DNA of 64,000 nt from Nocardioides baculatus (lineage in GTDB: Bacteria; Actinomycetota; Actinomycetes; Propionibacteriales; Nocardioidaceae). Made by a program: the position numbers and the translations under genes. This document shows, piece by piece, positions 38,398 to 46,127 of the stretch. Each line of letters opens with the position of its first letter. The stretch's first letter is position 1. A model generated the notes under the pieces. It saw nothing but the letters and a program-made list of their open reading frames with translations. It was not told the origin of the DNA and ran no database searches. The stretch is taken from assembly GCF_016735675.1 (NCBI RefSeq), contig NZ_JAERSG010000003.1:186001-250000 (forward strand), given 5' to 3'.

Positions 38398-38420
38398 GAT
38401 CGCAGAGGGGTGACGCTGGG

Positions 38421-39077
38421 ATGGTGGACAGCAAGGCGACCCCCGAGGCCAAGCGCGAGGCGGTGCGCGACTACGTCTGGGCCGTGCACACGACCTACCT
38501 CGACCATGTCCAGCACCTGCCGCCCGGTGAGCGGGCTCGGCTACCCCTGGTGGCGGCCGACAACGTCACGGTCATCGCAGCGGCCGCCCGCGGGCTGCAC
38601 CTGATCGCCACCTCCGATGCGCTCCCTGCTCCCATCGGGCAGGAGGTCGAGATCGTCGACGAGCACCTCGGCACGCGGTGGTCACTACGGTTCTTCGACC
38701 CGTCGGTGATCCCCGCCCTCGGTGTGTCGCCCGATGACAGCCCGGAGTCGGTCCGGGCAACCCTCGGCGTCTCCGGCGCGATCTACCACCTGACCGTCGC
38801 GGACGGTGGTGGCCTGACCCCGCACCACGCCCAGCACTCCGGCGTCGCGTTGGCCAACCTGCACGCGAAGACGTCTCGCGACCTCGAGGGTCTCCGGCGT
38901 GAGCTCCCGCGTCAGGCCGCCCTGGTGGACGAGTTCGCGGCATGCGTACGCCTCGGCCTGGACCGAGCCGCGGCACTGGTGGCCGCCGAGCTCTCCGGCG
39001 GGAGGCTGGTCCCGGCGCCGGGGACGACCGCAGCTTCCTCCCTCGCCGCCCTGCTCGAGGACGTTCGGTCGCGATGA
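38421..39077 (+). CDS. Unknown protein cotranscribed with an IclR regulator
   Basis: A 218-residue protein starting MVDSKATPEAKREAVRDYVW. No family was recognised. It is predicted soluble, with an alpha/beta middle (LRFFDPSVIPALGVSPDDSP, SGAIYHLTVADGGGLTPHHA) and a helical end. Its stop overlaps the IclR start (ATGA). The location suggests a role in sensing or regulating the catabolic operon, but nothing in the sequence proves it. Confidence 0.75.
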   Translation: MVDSKATPEAKREAVRDYVWAVHTTYLDHVQHLPPGERARLPLVAADNVTVIAAAARGLHLIATSDALPAPIGQEVEIVDEHLGTRWSLRFFDPSVIPALGVSPDDSPESVRATLGVSGAIYHLTVADGGGLTPHHAQHSGVALANLHAKTSRDLEGLRRELPRQAALVDEFAACVRLGLDRAAALVAAELSGGRLVPAPGTTAASSLAALLEDVRSR

Positions 39078-39826
39078 CGCTCTCCAGCGTCGCCACCGCT
39101 GCCCGGATCCTGCGCGAGTTCGGCAAGCACAGCACCCAGCTGGGAGTCAGCCAGCTCGCCCGTCGTGTCGGGGTCGGCAAGAGCACGGCCCACCGCGTCC
39201 TGTGGACGCTGGTCGAGGAAGGCCTCGTCGAGAAGGTCGAGGAGACCGGCCTGTTCCGGCTCACCTCGACGATGGGCTCGCTGGGCGCCAGCGCCGAGAC
39301 CTCGCAGCGGCTGCACGAGGCAGCCACACACCCCCTCGACCAGCTGCGCACCAAGACCCGCGGCACGATGCACGTTGCCATCCTCGACGGCATCGACGTG
39401 CTCTACGTCGAGCGCCGCGAGGGTCTCGGCACCCTCCAGGTATTTCGTGCCGTCGGGAGTCGCAACTCCGCCTACATGACGGCCAGTGGGAAGGTGCTGC
39501 TCGCGTTCCTCCCCGCCGAGCAGCAGCGAAGCCTCATCGAGGAGATACGCCTGACCCCGAAGACAGCGCGGACGATCACCACGCGCGCGGCGTTCCTCGC
39601 CGAGCTCCATCGCGTGCGCAGCCAGGGCTATGGCGAGAACCGCGGCGAGTGGCAACCAGGCATGTGCTCGATCGCGGCACCGATCCGCGACCCCCTGGGC
39701 CAGGTGGTCGCCTCGGTCTCCGTGGCGGAGTACGTCGAGGACGTCGAGCCCGGCCTGCGTCACCTCGCCGGCCCGATCATCGAGACCGCGAAACGCATCT
39801 CGGCCGGACTGGGATGGCACGAGTGA
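39074..39826 (+). CDS. IclR-family transcriptional regulator
   Basis: A 250-residue regulator with an N-terminal winged helix (LGVSQLARRVGVGKSTAHRV) and a C-terminal effector domain (RGTMHVAILDGIDVLYVERR; YMTASGKVLLAFLP; GYGENRGEWQPGMCSIAAPI). Aromatic catabolic operons are often run by IclR proteins. It is divergent from the meta-cleavage operon and most likely binds the inverted repeats at 38326-38397. It overlaps the next gene by up to 13 bases. Confidence 0.92.
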   Translation: MTLSSVATAARILREFGKHSTQLGVSQLARRVGVGKSTAHRVLWTLVEEGLVEKVEETGLFRLTSTMGSLGASAETSQRLHEAATHPLDQLRTKTRGTMHVAILDGIDVLYVERREGLGTLQVFRAVGSRNSAYMTASGKVLLAFLPAEQQRSLIEEIRLTPKTARTITTRAAFLAELHRVRSQGYGENRGEWQPGMCSIAAPIRDPLGQVVASVSVAEYVEDVEPGLRHLAGPIIETAKRISAGLGWHE

Positions 39827-41019
39827 CCGGGTCCTGGGAGCGGCTGTGCCTCGTCGAGGAGGTGCCCCGCGACCGACCTCTCGGCCTCGTGGTCGGAGAC
39901 ACCGGCCAGGACCGCGACCGGGTGTGCGTGGTCACCAGACCGGACGGGCAATTCATCGCGATGCTCGACCGCTGCCCGCACCGCGACATCCCTCTCTCCG
40001 GTGGGCTCGTGAAGGCCGGAGTGCTCACCTGCCCGGGCCACTTCTGGTGCTTCGACCTCGAGACGGGCCGGCGCACCGACGAGCCGAGCCACGCAGCGAC
40101 GCTCTACCCGACGCGCGTGGTGGACGGCTGGGTCGAGGCCCAGGTGCCGGCGCCCGCGCCCCGCGTCTCCATGCGCGAGTGGCTGCTCGCCGAAGCCGGG
40201 CGTCCCACGTATCCCGAGATCGGTGAGTCGGTGGTTGTCGACGGGGTGCTGACCAACTACCACGACGAGGGTTCGGGTCCGCCTGTCGTGCTCATCCACG
40301 GTTCCGGGCCCGGAGTCAGTGCTTGGGCCAACTGGCGACTCACACTGCCTGCGCTCGCCGAGAGCTTCCGGGTGCTCGCGCCCGACGTGCTGGGCTTCGG
40401 CTACACCGAGCGGCCCTCGAACGCTCGCTACGACCTCGCGGCCTGGACGGGTCACCTGCTCGGGTTCCTCGACGCGCTCGAACTCGACCGCGTGTCCCTC
40501 GTGGGGAACAGCTTCGGTGGCGCCCTCGCGCTGAGCATCGCCACGAGGGTTCCCGACCGGGTGGACAAGCTGGTCCTCATGGGCAGCGTCGGCGTCCCGT
40601 TCGAGCTCACCCCGGGCCTCGATGCCGTCTGGGGCTTCGAGCCGTCACTGGCGAACATGCGGGCCCTGCTCGACGTCTTCGCCCACGACCGGTCCCTCGT
40701 CGACGACGACCTCGCACGGCTGCGGCTGGAGGCGGCGACCCGACCGGGGGTCCAGGAGGCCTTCGACGCGATGTTCCCCGCTCCTCGCCAGGCGGCCGTC
40801 GATGCGATGACCATCCCGGACCGAGACATCTCGGCGTTACCCCACCAGACGCTGGTGGTCCACGGCCGGGACGACCGGGTCATCCCGCTGAGCAACTCGT
40901 TGCGCCTCCTGGAGCTCATCGACCAGGCTCAGCTGCACGTGTTCGGACGGTGCGGACACTGGGTGCAGATCGAGCACGCCGAGCGATTCAACCGGCTCGT
41001 GACCGACTTCCTCGGCTGA
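39814..41019 (+). CDS. Fusion: Rieske ferredoxin + meta-cleavage product hydrolase
   Basis: One uninterrupted 401-residue chain. Residues ~8-112 form a Rieske [2Fe-2S] domain with C54-P-H56 (DRCPHRDIPLSGG) and C73-P-G-H76 (LTCPGHFWCFD). Residues ~130-401 are a DmpD/XylF/BphD-type alpha/beta hydrolase: oxyanion VLIHGSGPGVSAWANWR, nucleophile S233 in GNSFGGALAL, acid in HGRDDRVIPLS (D354) and H382 in RCGHWVQIEH. The first half would carry electrons to an oxygenase and the second would hydrolyse the ring-fission product. Such a fusion is unusual. GTG 39823 (GTGA overlap with the IclR stop) is an alternative start. Confidence 0.88.
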   Translation: MARVTGSWERLCLVEEVPRDRPLGLVVGDTGQDRDRVCVVTRPDGQFIAMLDRCPHRDIPLSGGLVKAGVLTCPGHFWCFDLETGRRTDEPSHAATLYPTRVVDGWVEAQVPAPAPRVSMREWLLAEAGRPTYPEIGESVVVDGVLTNYHDEGSGPPVVLIHGSGPGVSAWANWRLTLPALAESFRVLAPDVLGFGYTERPSNARYDLAAWTGHLLGFLDALELDRVSLVGNSFGGALALSIATRVPDRVDKLVLMGSVGVPFELTPGLDAVWGFEPSLANMRALLDVFAHDRSLVDDDLARLRLEAATRPGVQEAFDAMFPAPRQAAVDAMTIPDRDISALPHQTLVVHGRDDRVIPLSNSLRLLELIDQAQLHVFGRCGHWVQIEHAERFNRLVTDFLG

Positions 41020-41030
41020 GCCGGAGGTTG

Positions 41031-41260
41031 AGGATCGGCCGCAGCCTCGTCGAGGACCACGAGGTCCGCCGAGACGACTGTCGGACGGCGGCTGTCCAGG
41101 TGGCCACCCGGATGCGCGCGGTGAACTCGACCTTCGCCAGGATCCTCTCGACGTGGCCGTCGACCGTGCGGTGCGAGATGACCAGCTTCTCAGCGCGCGC
41201 GGTTGCTCAGGCCTTCTGCGGTCAGCGCCGCTGCGGGCTCCACGCCGACTGCCCGGCACA
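41031..41260 (-). pseudogene. Remnant of a LuxR-type regulator (C-terminal HTH), frameshifted
   Basis: Read leftward, one frame gives ALTAEGLSNRAR then a stop, and the next frame continues EKLVISHRTVDGHVERILAK and VEFTARMRVATW, together the end of a LuxR HTH. A small deletion at about 41193 breaks it, and no receiver or sensor domain lies upstream. Confidence 0.65.
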
Positions 41261-41574
41261 AACTCGTGGTGCTAGACGACCGGGCGGCCACCGAGCACCT
41301 TGCTCCAGGCTCCGGGTCGTCGGACCAACGGCCTGCGCCCGCCAGATAGGCCCGCCTACGGCACTGGCGGCCTGCTCCCGTAGAGACAAACCGCGCTGAG
41401 TGCCCTCGGGGATTTCCGCGCGCCTCTCCGAGTCCTCCGATGCGCTGCGCGTTGGTCCACGGGCGATCCTGGAGCCCCAACGCCGCACGACGCATGACGC
41501 GCGCCGGTTCCTCCAACACAGCCCCGGGTGGGCGAGCCCAAAGTGCGCTCAGTGCGCCATAAGGAGAATTGTCA
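41261..41574. other. No gene seen
   Basis: About 310 bases between two broken regulator remnants. No frame gives a recognisable protein on either strand. It is probably decayed regulator sequence. Confidence 0.5.
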
Positions 41575-41818
41575 TGTCCTACGACGACGGTGACGGCACC
41601 GACCTCGTACCCACGCTCGCGACGTACCTCGATCTCGGCGGCAGGTACGTCGACACGGCACGTGCGCTCTCGGTTCACCGCAACACGCTGCGCTACCGGC
41701 TCGACCGCATCACCGAGATCTCGGGCCACGACCTCGCCGACGTCGACACGAAGCTCAACCTGCACCTGGCACTCCGCGCCTGGCGGCTCCGCCGCGCCCC
41801 CAGGCGCTCAACGCCTCG
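41575..41818 (+). pseudogene. Remnant of a PucR/CdaR-type regulator (C-terminal HTH)
   Basis: The frame from the ATG at 41575 contains GTDLVPTLATYLDLGGRYVD, TARALSVHRNTLRYRLDRIT and LNLHLALRAWRLRR, the whole PucR C-terminal HTH. The upstream sensor domain is missing. After ALRAW the frame runs on antisense through the MFS gene, so the true end is lost. A GGAG-like site precedes the ATG, so expression of the fragment cannot be excluded. Confidence 0.65.
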
Positions 41819-43180
41819 TCAGACCTTCTGTCGCTTCCCTGCCCGGACGTCCGTGTCGAGCCGGCCGCGCGTCTCGGGGCTCCACAGCACGGCTGCGATG
41901 AAGACCGCCGCCGCGCCGATGATGAACGCCACCAGTCGGCCCGGGATGTCGGAGACGGTCGGGCTCAGCAGGTTGACGAAGGTGGGCAGCAGGCCACCGA
42001 GCATGAAGCCGGTGTTCCACGAGACCGCGGTGCCTCGGGAGCGGATCGCGGTCGGGTAGCGCTCGTTGAGGAAGATCATCACCGGCGAGTAGGCCGCGTT
42101 GGCCAGGAAGGCGAGCAGGCACGCTGCGAGCATGATCCGCGTCGTACTGCCGGGGTCGCTGCGGGAGATGAAGAGCGTGAGGATCGGCAGGGCGACGATG
42201 TTGACCGCGCCAAGGGTCAACATGGTCCTGCGGCGGCCGTATCGCTGGCTGGCCTCTCCTGCGATGACCGACGCGACGACGACGACCAGGCTGCTGACAA
42301 GCAGCACCCCGCCGCGCGGACCGGACGGCATCCCCACAACCGAGTCGAGCATCGTGGGCAGGAAGCCGGACGTCAGGTAGTACATCGCTCCACCACCCGC
42401 GGCGACCGCGATGTTGAGAAGCGTGATGCTGCGGTACTCGCCCTTGACCAGGTCCAGGAACCGCATCCGCGCAGCCGGCGCACCGGACTTCGCGGCCTCT
42501 TGGGCCTTGAGCCACATCGGCGACTCCTCGACCTTGCGCAGCACGAAGAGGCTGAGCAGACCGCCCATCAGGCCGCTGAAGAACATCACCCGCCAGCCGA
42601 ACTCGTTGAACGAGTCGCCGGGGTAGAACCGGCTCACGATGATGAACACGACGCTGGCCATGGCCGCACCCAGCCCGGCGCCGCCGGCACCGATCAGACC
42701 GCTCATCAGGCCGCGCCAGCGCGGCGGGACGCTCTCGGTGCCCAGGGTGTGCGTGGTGGCGGTCACGCCTCCGACGAACAGGCCCTGGATGACGCGCAGG
42801 ATCAGGAAGATGATCGGGGCGGCGACGCCGATCGAGGCGTATGTCGGCACCAGGCCCATGGCCGCCGTCGACAAACCGACGCCGGCCATCACCGTGACCA
42901 TGATGGTCTTGCGGCCCTTGCGGTCGGCGAGCTCGCCGAAGAAGGCCGCGCCGGCGGGTCGCATCACGATGCTGACGGCGAATGATGCGAAGACCAGCGC
43001 GAGGCTGAGCGTCTCCGACTCTGCCGGGAAGATCTGCTGGCCGACAGCCTTCGCGACGTAGAGCAGAAGGAACAGGTCGAACAGGTCGAACGCCCAGCCG
43101 GCCACGGAGGCAAAGGCGGCAGGCAGCGCCGACTTGCTCGGCGGTGCGCCGGCAGCGGGGTCAGTTGTGGGCTGGGACAT
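41819..43180 (-). CDS. MFS transporter, metabolite:H+ symporter (MHS) type
   Basis: A 453-residue membrane transporter with about twelve helices. The MFS loop motif is GELADRKGRKTIMVTVMAG, and GWAFDLFDLFLLLYVAKAVG is the first helix typical of acid/H+ symporters. It is the last gene of the molybdenum-hydroxylase operon, three bases after the preceding stop, so it probably imports that pathway's acid substrate (furoate-like, inferred). Its end touches the PucR remnant on the opposite strand. Confidence 0.88.
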   Translation of the reverse strand: MSQPTTDPAAGAPPSKSALPAAFASVAGWAFDLFDLFLLLYVAKAVGQQIFPAESETLSLALVFASFAVSIVMRPAGAAFFGELADRKGRKTIMVTVMAGVGLSTAAMGLVPTYASIGVAAPIIFLILRVIQGLFVGGVTATTHTLGTESVPPRWRGLMSGLIGAGGAGLGAAMASVVFIIVSRFYPGDSFNEFGWRVMFFSGLMGGLLSLFVLRKVEESPMWLKAQEAAKSGAPAARMRFLDLVKGEYRSITLLNIAVAAGGGAMYYLTSGFLPTMLDSVVGMPSGPRGGVLLVSSLVVVVASVIAGEASQRYGRRRTMLTLGAVNIVALPILTLFISRSDPGSTTRIMLAACLLAFLANAAYSPVMIFLNERYPTAIRSRGTAVSWNTGFMLGGLLPTFVNLLSPTVSDIPGRLVAFIIGAAAVFIAAVLWSPETRGRLDTDVRAGKRQKV

Positions 43181-43183
43181 GGG

Positions 43184-44434
43184 TCACCGTTCGTCTCTGG
43201 AGGGGGTACGACGCCCGTCGCGTCGCGTGTGGTCCCGGCTGCGTTGCCGGAGGTTCCTGTAGCGGGTCCGGGCCCTGTCGGACAGCGCGCCGAAGAGGAT
43301 CGCCATGGCGCCGGGCGGCTTGGCGCCGACATCGGGCTCGGCGCCGGCCGCGGCCCGGTCCATGCCCCGGGCGAAGTCCTCGAACATGCGGCGACTGACG
43401 TCGCCGGCGAGGGAGCGCCCGAAGCTCGCGATCCGGCCGGTGAGGAAGACCCTGGCCTCGGCGTGCAGCGAGACGCCGGTGCCTGAAGGGGTGGCCGTCA
43501 TCACGATCTCCGCCTGGGCGCCGCCGCCACCGGTGTCCTTGCCCTGGGCCTTCAGGGTGAGGCGGTCGTCGCGCTGCTCGAGCACGTGCGCGATGCCGTC
43601 GAAGGACAGGCGGACGGGCCCGAGAGCGATCCGGGCCCGTCCGCGGTACCAGTCGTCCCCGAGCTCGTCGGTCAGCTCCGCGCCGGGCAGGCAGCGGGCG
43701 AGCAGCCGGATGTCGTGGAAGACCCCAGCCACCTCGTCCGGCGTCGACTCGAGCTGGCTGGTGACATCGACGACGATGGTGGGCTCGCCGGTGGGCAGGG
43801 CGATCTCGTCGGGGTGGTCCCCGGGCACGGCGACCTCGGCGGATTCCGTGGCCGCGGCGGCGCCCGCACCGGTCGGTGTACGCCCGACCAGGGTGCGCTG
43901 GGCACAGTTGCCGGGCCCGGGCAGGCCGGCGCGGTGGGCGTTGGCCACCTCGTCGACGGCGTCGATGATGTTGCGGTAGCCCGTGCACCGGCACAGGACC
44001 CCGGACAGCTCCTCGGGCAGGTCGCCGGTCGCGACGTCGGGCTCGTGGGTGAGCAGGTCGTAGGAGCTCATCAGGAAGCCGGGCGTGCAGAAGCCGCACT
44101 GGAGTGCGTGGTGCTTGCTGAACGACTCCTGCAGCGGGTGCAGGTCGTCCTGGCGCCCGAGGCCCTCCACGGTGACGATCTCGGCACCGTCGAGTTGGAC
44201 CGCGAACAGCAGGCAGGCGCGGGAGGCCTGGCCGTCGACGAGGATGGTGCACATCCCGCAGATCCCGTGCTCGCACCCGACGTGGGTGCCGGTCAGTCCG
44301 AGGTGGTCCCGGAGCGCGTCCGAGAGCGTCACCCGGGCCGGGAGCGACATGGTGACGTCGCTGCCGTTGACGGTCATGGTGACGTCGACGGTCTCGTCGG
44401 CCTCGGTGCGGGCGTAGGCGTTCGGGAGGCTCAC
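43184..44434 (-). CDS. Fusion: molybdenum hydroxylase [2Fe-2S] small subunit + CoxG/SRPBCC domain
   Basis: A 416-residue protein. Residues ~15-175 are the CoxS/HmfC-type iron-sulphur subunit with both clusters: GCEHGICGMCTILVDG and, after QCGFCTPGFLMSSYDLL, GVLCRCTGYRNIIDAV. An Ala/Gly/Thr linker leads to a CoxG-like SRPBCC domain (~220-370: ARCLPGAELTDELGDDWYRG, TPSGTGVSLHAEARVFLTGR). CoxG proteins help place carbon-monoxide dehydrogenase at the membrane, and here the domain is joined directly to the electron-transfer subunit. It overlaps the FAD subunit by four bases. Confidence 0.87.
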   Translation of the reverse strand: MSLPNAYARTEADETVDVTMTVNGSDVTMSLPARVTLSDALRDHLGLTGTHVGCEHGICGMCTILVDGQASRACLLFAVQLDGAEIVTVEGLGRQDDLHPLQESFSKHHALQCGFCTPGFLMSSYDLLTHEPDVATGDLPEELSGVLCRCTGYRNIIDAVDEVANAHRAGLPGPGNCAQRTLVGRTPTGAGAAAATESAEVAVPGDHPDEIALPTGEPTIVVDVTSQLESTPDEVAGVFHDIRLLARCLPGAELTDELGDDWYRGRARIALGPVRLSFDGIAHVLEQRDDRLTLKAQGKDTGGGGAQAEIVMTATPSGTGVSLHAEARVFLTGRIASFGRSLAGDVSRRMFEDFARGMDRAAAGAEPDVGAKPPGAMAILFGALSDRARTRYRNLRQRSRDHTRRDGRRTPSRDER

Positions 44435-45339
44435 GAGGACTCCCCCTCTCGAATGGGTCGGATGGATTTCAGGTACGCCCGCACGACCTGGCGCGAGACC
44501 AGGCCGGCCATCAGCTGGCGGCGGTACGCCGCACTCGCGTGGGCGTCGCCACCCGTGTCGACCACGTCATCGGCGATGCCGGCGGCGTGGTCCCCCAGCG
44601 CCCGGCCCAGGCCGGCCTCATCGGGTTCGGCGCCGGTGGCGTCGAGTGCTGCGCGCAGCTGCTGGGAGACGTCGCGGGTGACCGGATGGTCGGAGATGCC
44701 GAAGCAGCTGATCCGGGCGTCGGGCCCCGCGGCGGTGCTGCGCACGCGGACCGCGACGCCCGCCAGGGCGAAGTCGCCGTGCCGGCGGGCGAACTCGCCG
44801 AACCCGAAGCCCTCGCCGTCCTCGGCCACCGGGAACCGGACCTCTGTCAGCAGCTCCTCGGGCAGGACCGCGGTGCTCATCGCACCGGTGAAGAACTCGC
44901 TCGCCGGGATCTCCCGGACGCCCCCCGTGCTGGCGACCACCATGGTGGCGTCCAGGCAGGAGGCGACGGCGGGCAGCTCGGCCGACGGGTCGGCGTGCGC
45001 GATGCTGCCGCAGACGGTCCCGCGGCTGCGGATCTCCCGGTGGCCGACCCAGGGCAGCGCGAGTCGCAGCAGGGGTACGGCCGCCGCGGCGTCGTCGTAC
45101 TGGACCTGTCGCTGGCGCACCGTCGCACCCACCCGGAGGTGGCCGTTGCTGCGCGACATCCGGTTGAGCTCGGGGACCGCGTTGATGTCGACGAGCGTGG
45201 ACGGGCGCCCCAGTCGCATCGCCAGCACCGGCACGAGGGACTGGCCACCGGCCAGCACCTTGGCGCCGTCCCGGCCGAGCTCGGCCAGGGCGTCCTCGGT
45301 CGTGCCGGGGCGTACGTAGGCGAACGGGGCAGGCTTCAC
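44431..45339 (-). CDS. Molybdenum hydroxylase FAD-binding subunit (CoxM/HmfB-like)
   Basis: A 302-residue flavoprotein subunit of the xanthine dehydrogenase family. FAD motifs seen are KVLAGGQSLVPVLAMRL and RSRGTVCGSIAHADPSAELP. It passes electrons from the iron-sulphur subunit to an acceptor. The GTG start at 45339 was chosen because it gives the family start KPAPFAYVRPGTTEDAL; the frame upstream is noise over the hydratase gene. It is seven bases from the preceding gene. Confidence 0.9.
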   Translation of the reverse strand: MKPAPFAYVRPGTTEDALAELGRDGAKVLAGGQSLVPVLAMRLGRPSTLVDINAVPELNRMSRSNGHLRVGATVRQRQVQYDDAAAAVPLLRLALPWVGHREIRSRGTVCGSIAHADPSAELPAVASCLDATMVVASTGGVREIPASEFFTGAMSTAVLPEELLTEVRFPVAEDGEGFGFGEFARRHGDFALAGVAVRVRSTAAGPDARISCFGISDHPVTRDVSQQLRAALDATGAEPDEAGLGRALGDHAAGIADDVVDTGGDAHASAAYRRQLMAGLVSRQVVRAYLKSIRPIREGESS

Positions 45340-45346
45340 AGCTGGT

Positions 45347-46126
45347 TCACCGACCCTGGAACTTCGGCGCGCGCTTCTCCTCGAACGCGGCGACGCCCTC
45401 GGCGAAGTCGTGGCTCGCACGCAGCATCGAGTAGGCCTTGCGCTCCAGCTCGATGCCCGTGTAGAGCGGGCCGTCGATGCCCCGGTCGAGGACCTCCTTG
45501 GCGGTCCGCAGCGCCATCGGCGAGTAGCCCAGCAGCATGGCGACGACCTCGTCGGTCCGCCTTTCGAGCTCATCGGCGTCGGCGCAGTTGTGCGAGGTGA
45601 GTCCCCAGTCGAGGGCCTGCCGTCCGGTGATCCGCTCGCCGGTGAGGATGTGGTACTTCGCTCGCGACAGGCCGATCAGGCGAGCCAGTCGCTGCGTGCC
45701 ACCGCTGCCGGGGATCATGCCGAGCTTCATCTCGGGCAGGGCGAACCGCGACCGGTCGGTTGCGATCCGGATGTCGCAGGCGAGCGCCAGCTCGAGGCCG
45801 ACGCCGAAGCAGTAGCCGTCGATCGCGGCGATCACGGGCTTGGGGCTGCGGGCGGCCGCGGTCACGTTGTGGCCGAGGTCGGTCAGGTCGACCGGGTCGA
45901 CCTCCATGAAGCCGGCGATGTCGCCGCCGGAGGTGAAGTGCTCGCCCTCGGCGCGGATCACGACGACCTTCACGTCCCGGTCCGCGTCGATCTCGACGAA
46001 GCGGTCGGCCATCACCTGGCGGGTCTCCCAGGTGATGACGTTGTAGCGGCCGTGCGACAGCGTCAGGTTGGCGACCCTGCCATCGTGACTGCGGTCGAGC
46101 CGGATCTCTCCTCCAGTGAGGGGCAT
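45347..46126 (-). CDS. Enoyl-CoA hydratase family protein, 2-oxoglutaryl-CoA hydrolase (HmfE)-like
   Basis: A 259-residue crotonase. The oxyanion stretch is GEHFTSGGDIAGFMEV, and AIDGYCFGVGLELALACDIR and LPEMKLGMIPGSGGTQRLAR follow. GRYNVITW, YCFGVG and the KRAPKFQGR end resemble, from memory, HmfE of furoate degraders, which hydrolyses 2-oxoglutaryl-CoA. Its place between the molybdenum subunits fits the hmfABCDE set. A normal enoyl-CoA hydratase role cannot be ruled out. Confidence 0.8.
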   Translation of the reverse strand: MPLTGGEIRLDRSHDGRVANLTLSHGRYNVITWETRQVMADRFVEIDADRDVKVVVIRAEGEHFTSGGDIAGFMEVDPVDLTDLGHNVTAAARSPKPVIAAIDGYCFGVGLELALACDIRIATDRSRFALPEMKLGMIPGSGGTQRLARLIGLSRAKYHILTGERITGRQALDWGLTSHNCADADELERRTDEVVAMLLGYSPMALRTAKEVLDRGIDGPLYTGIELERKAYSMLRASHDFAEGVAAFEEKRAPKFQGR

Positions 46127-46127
46127 G

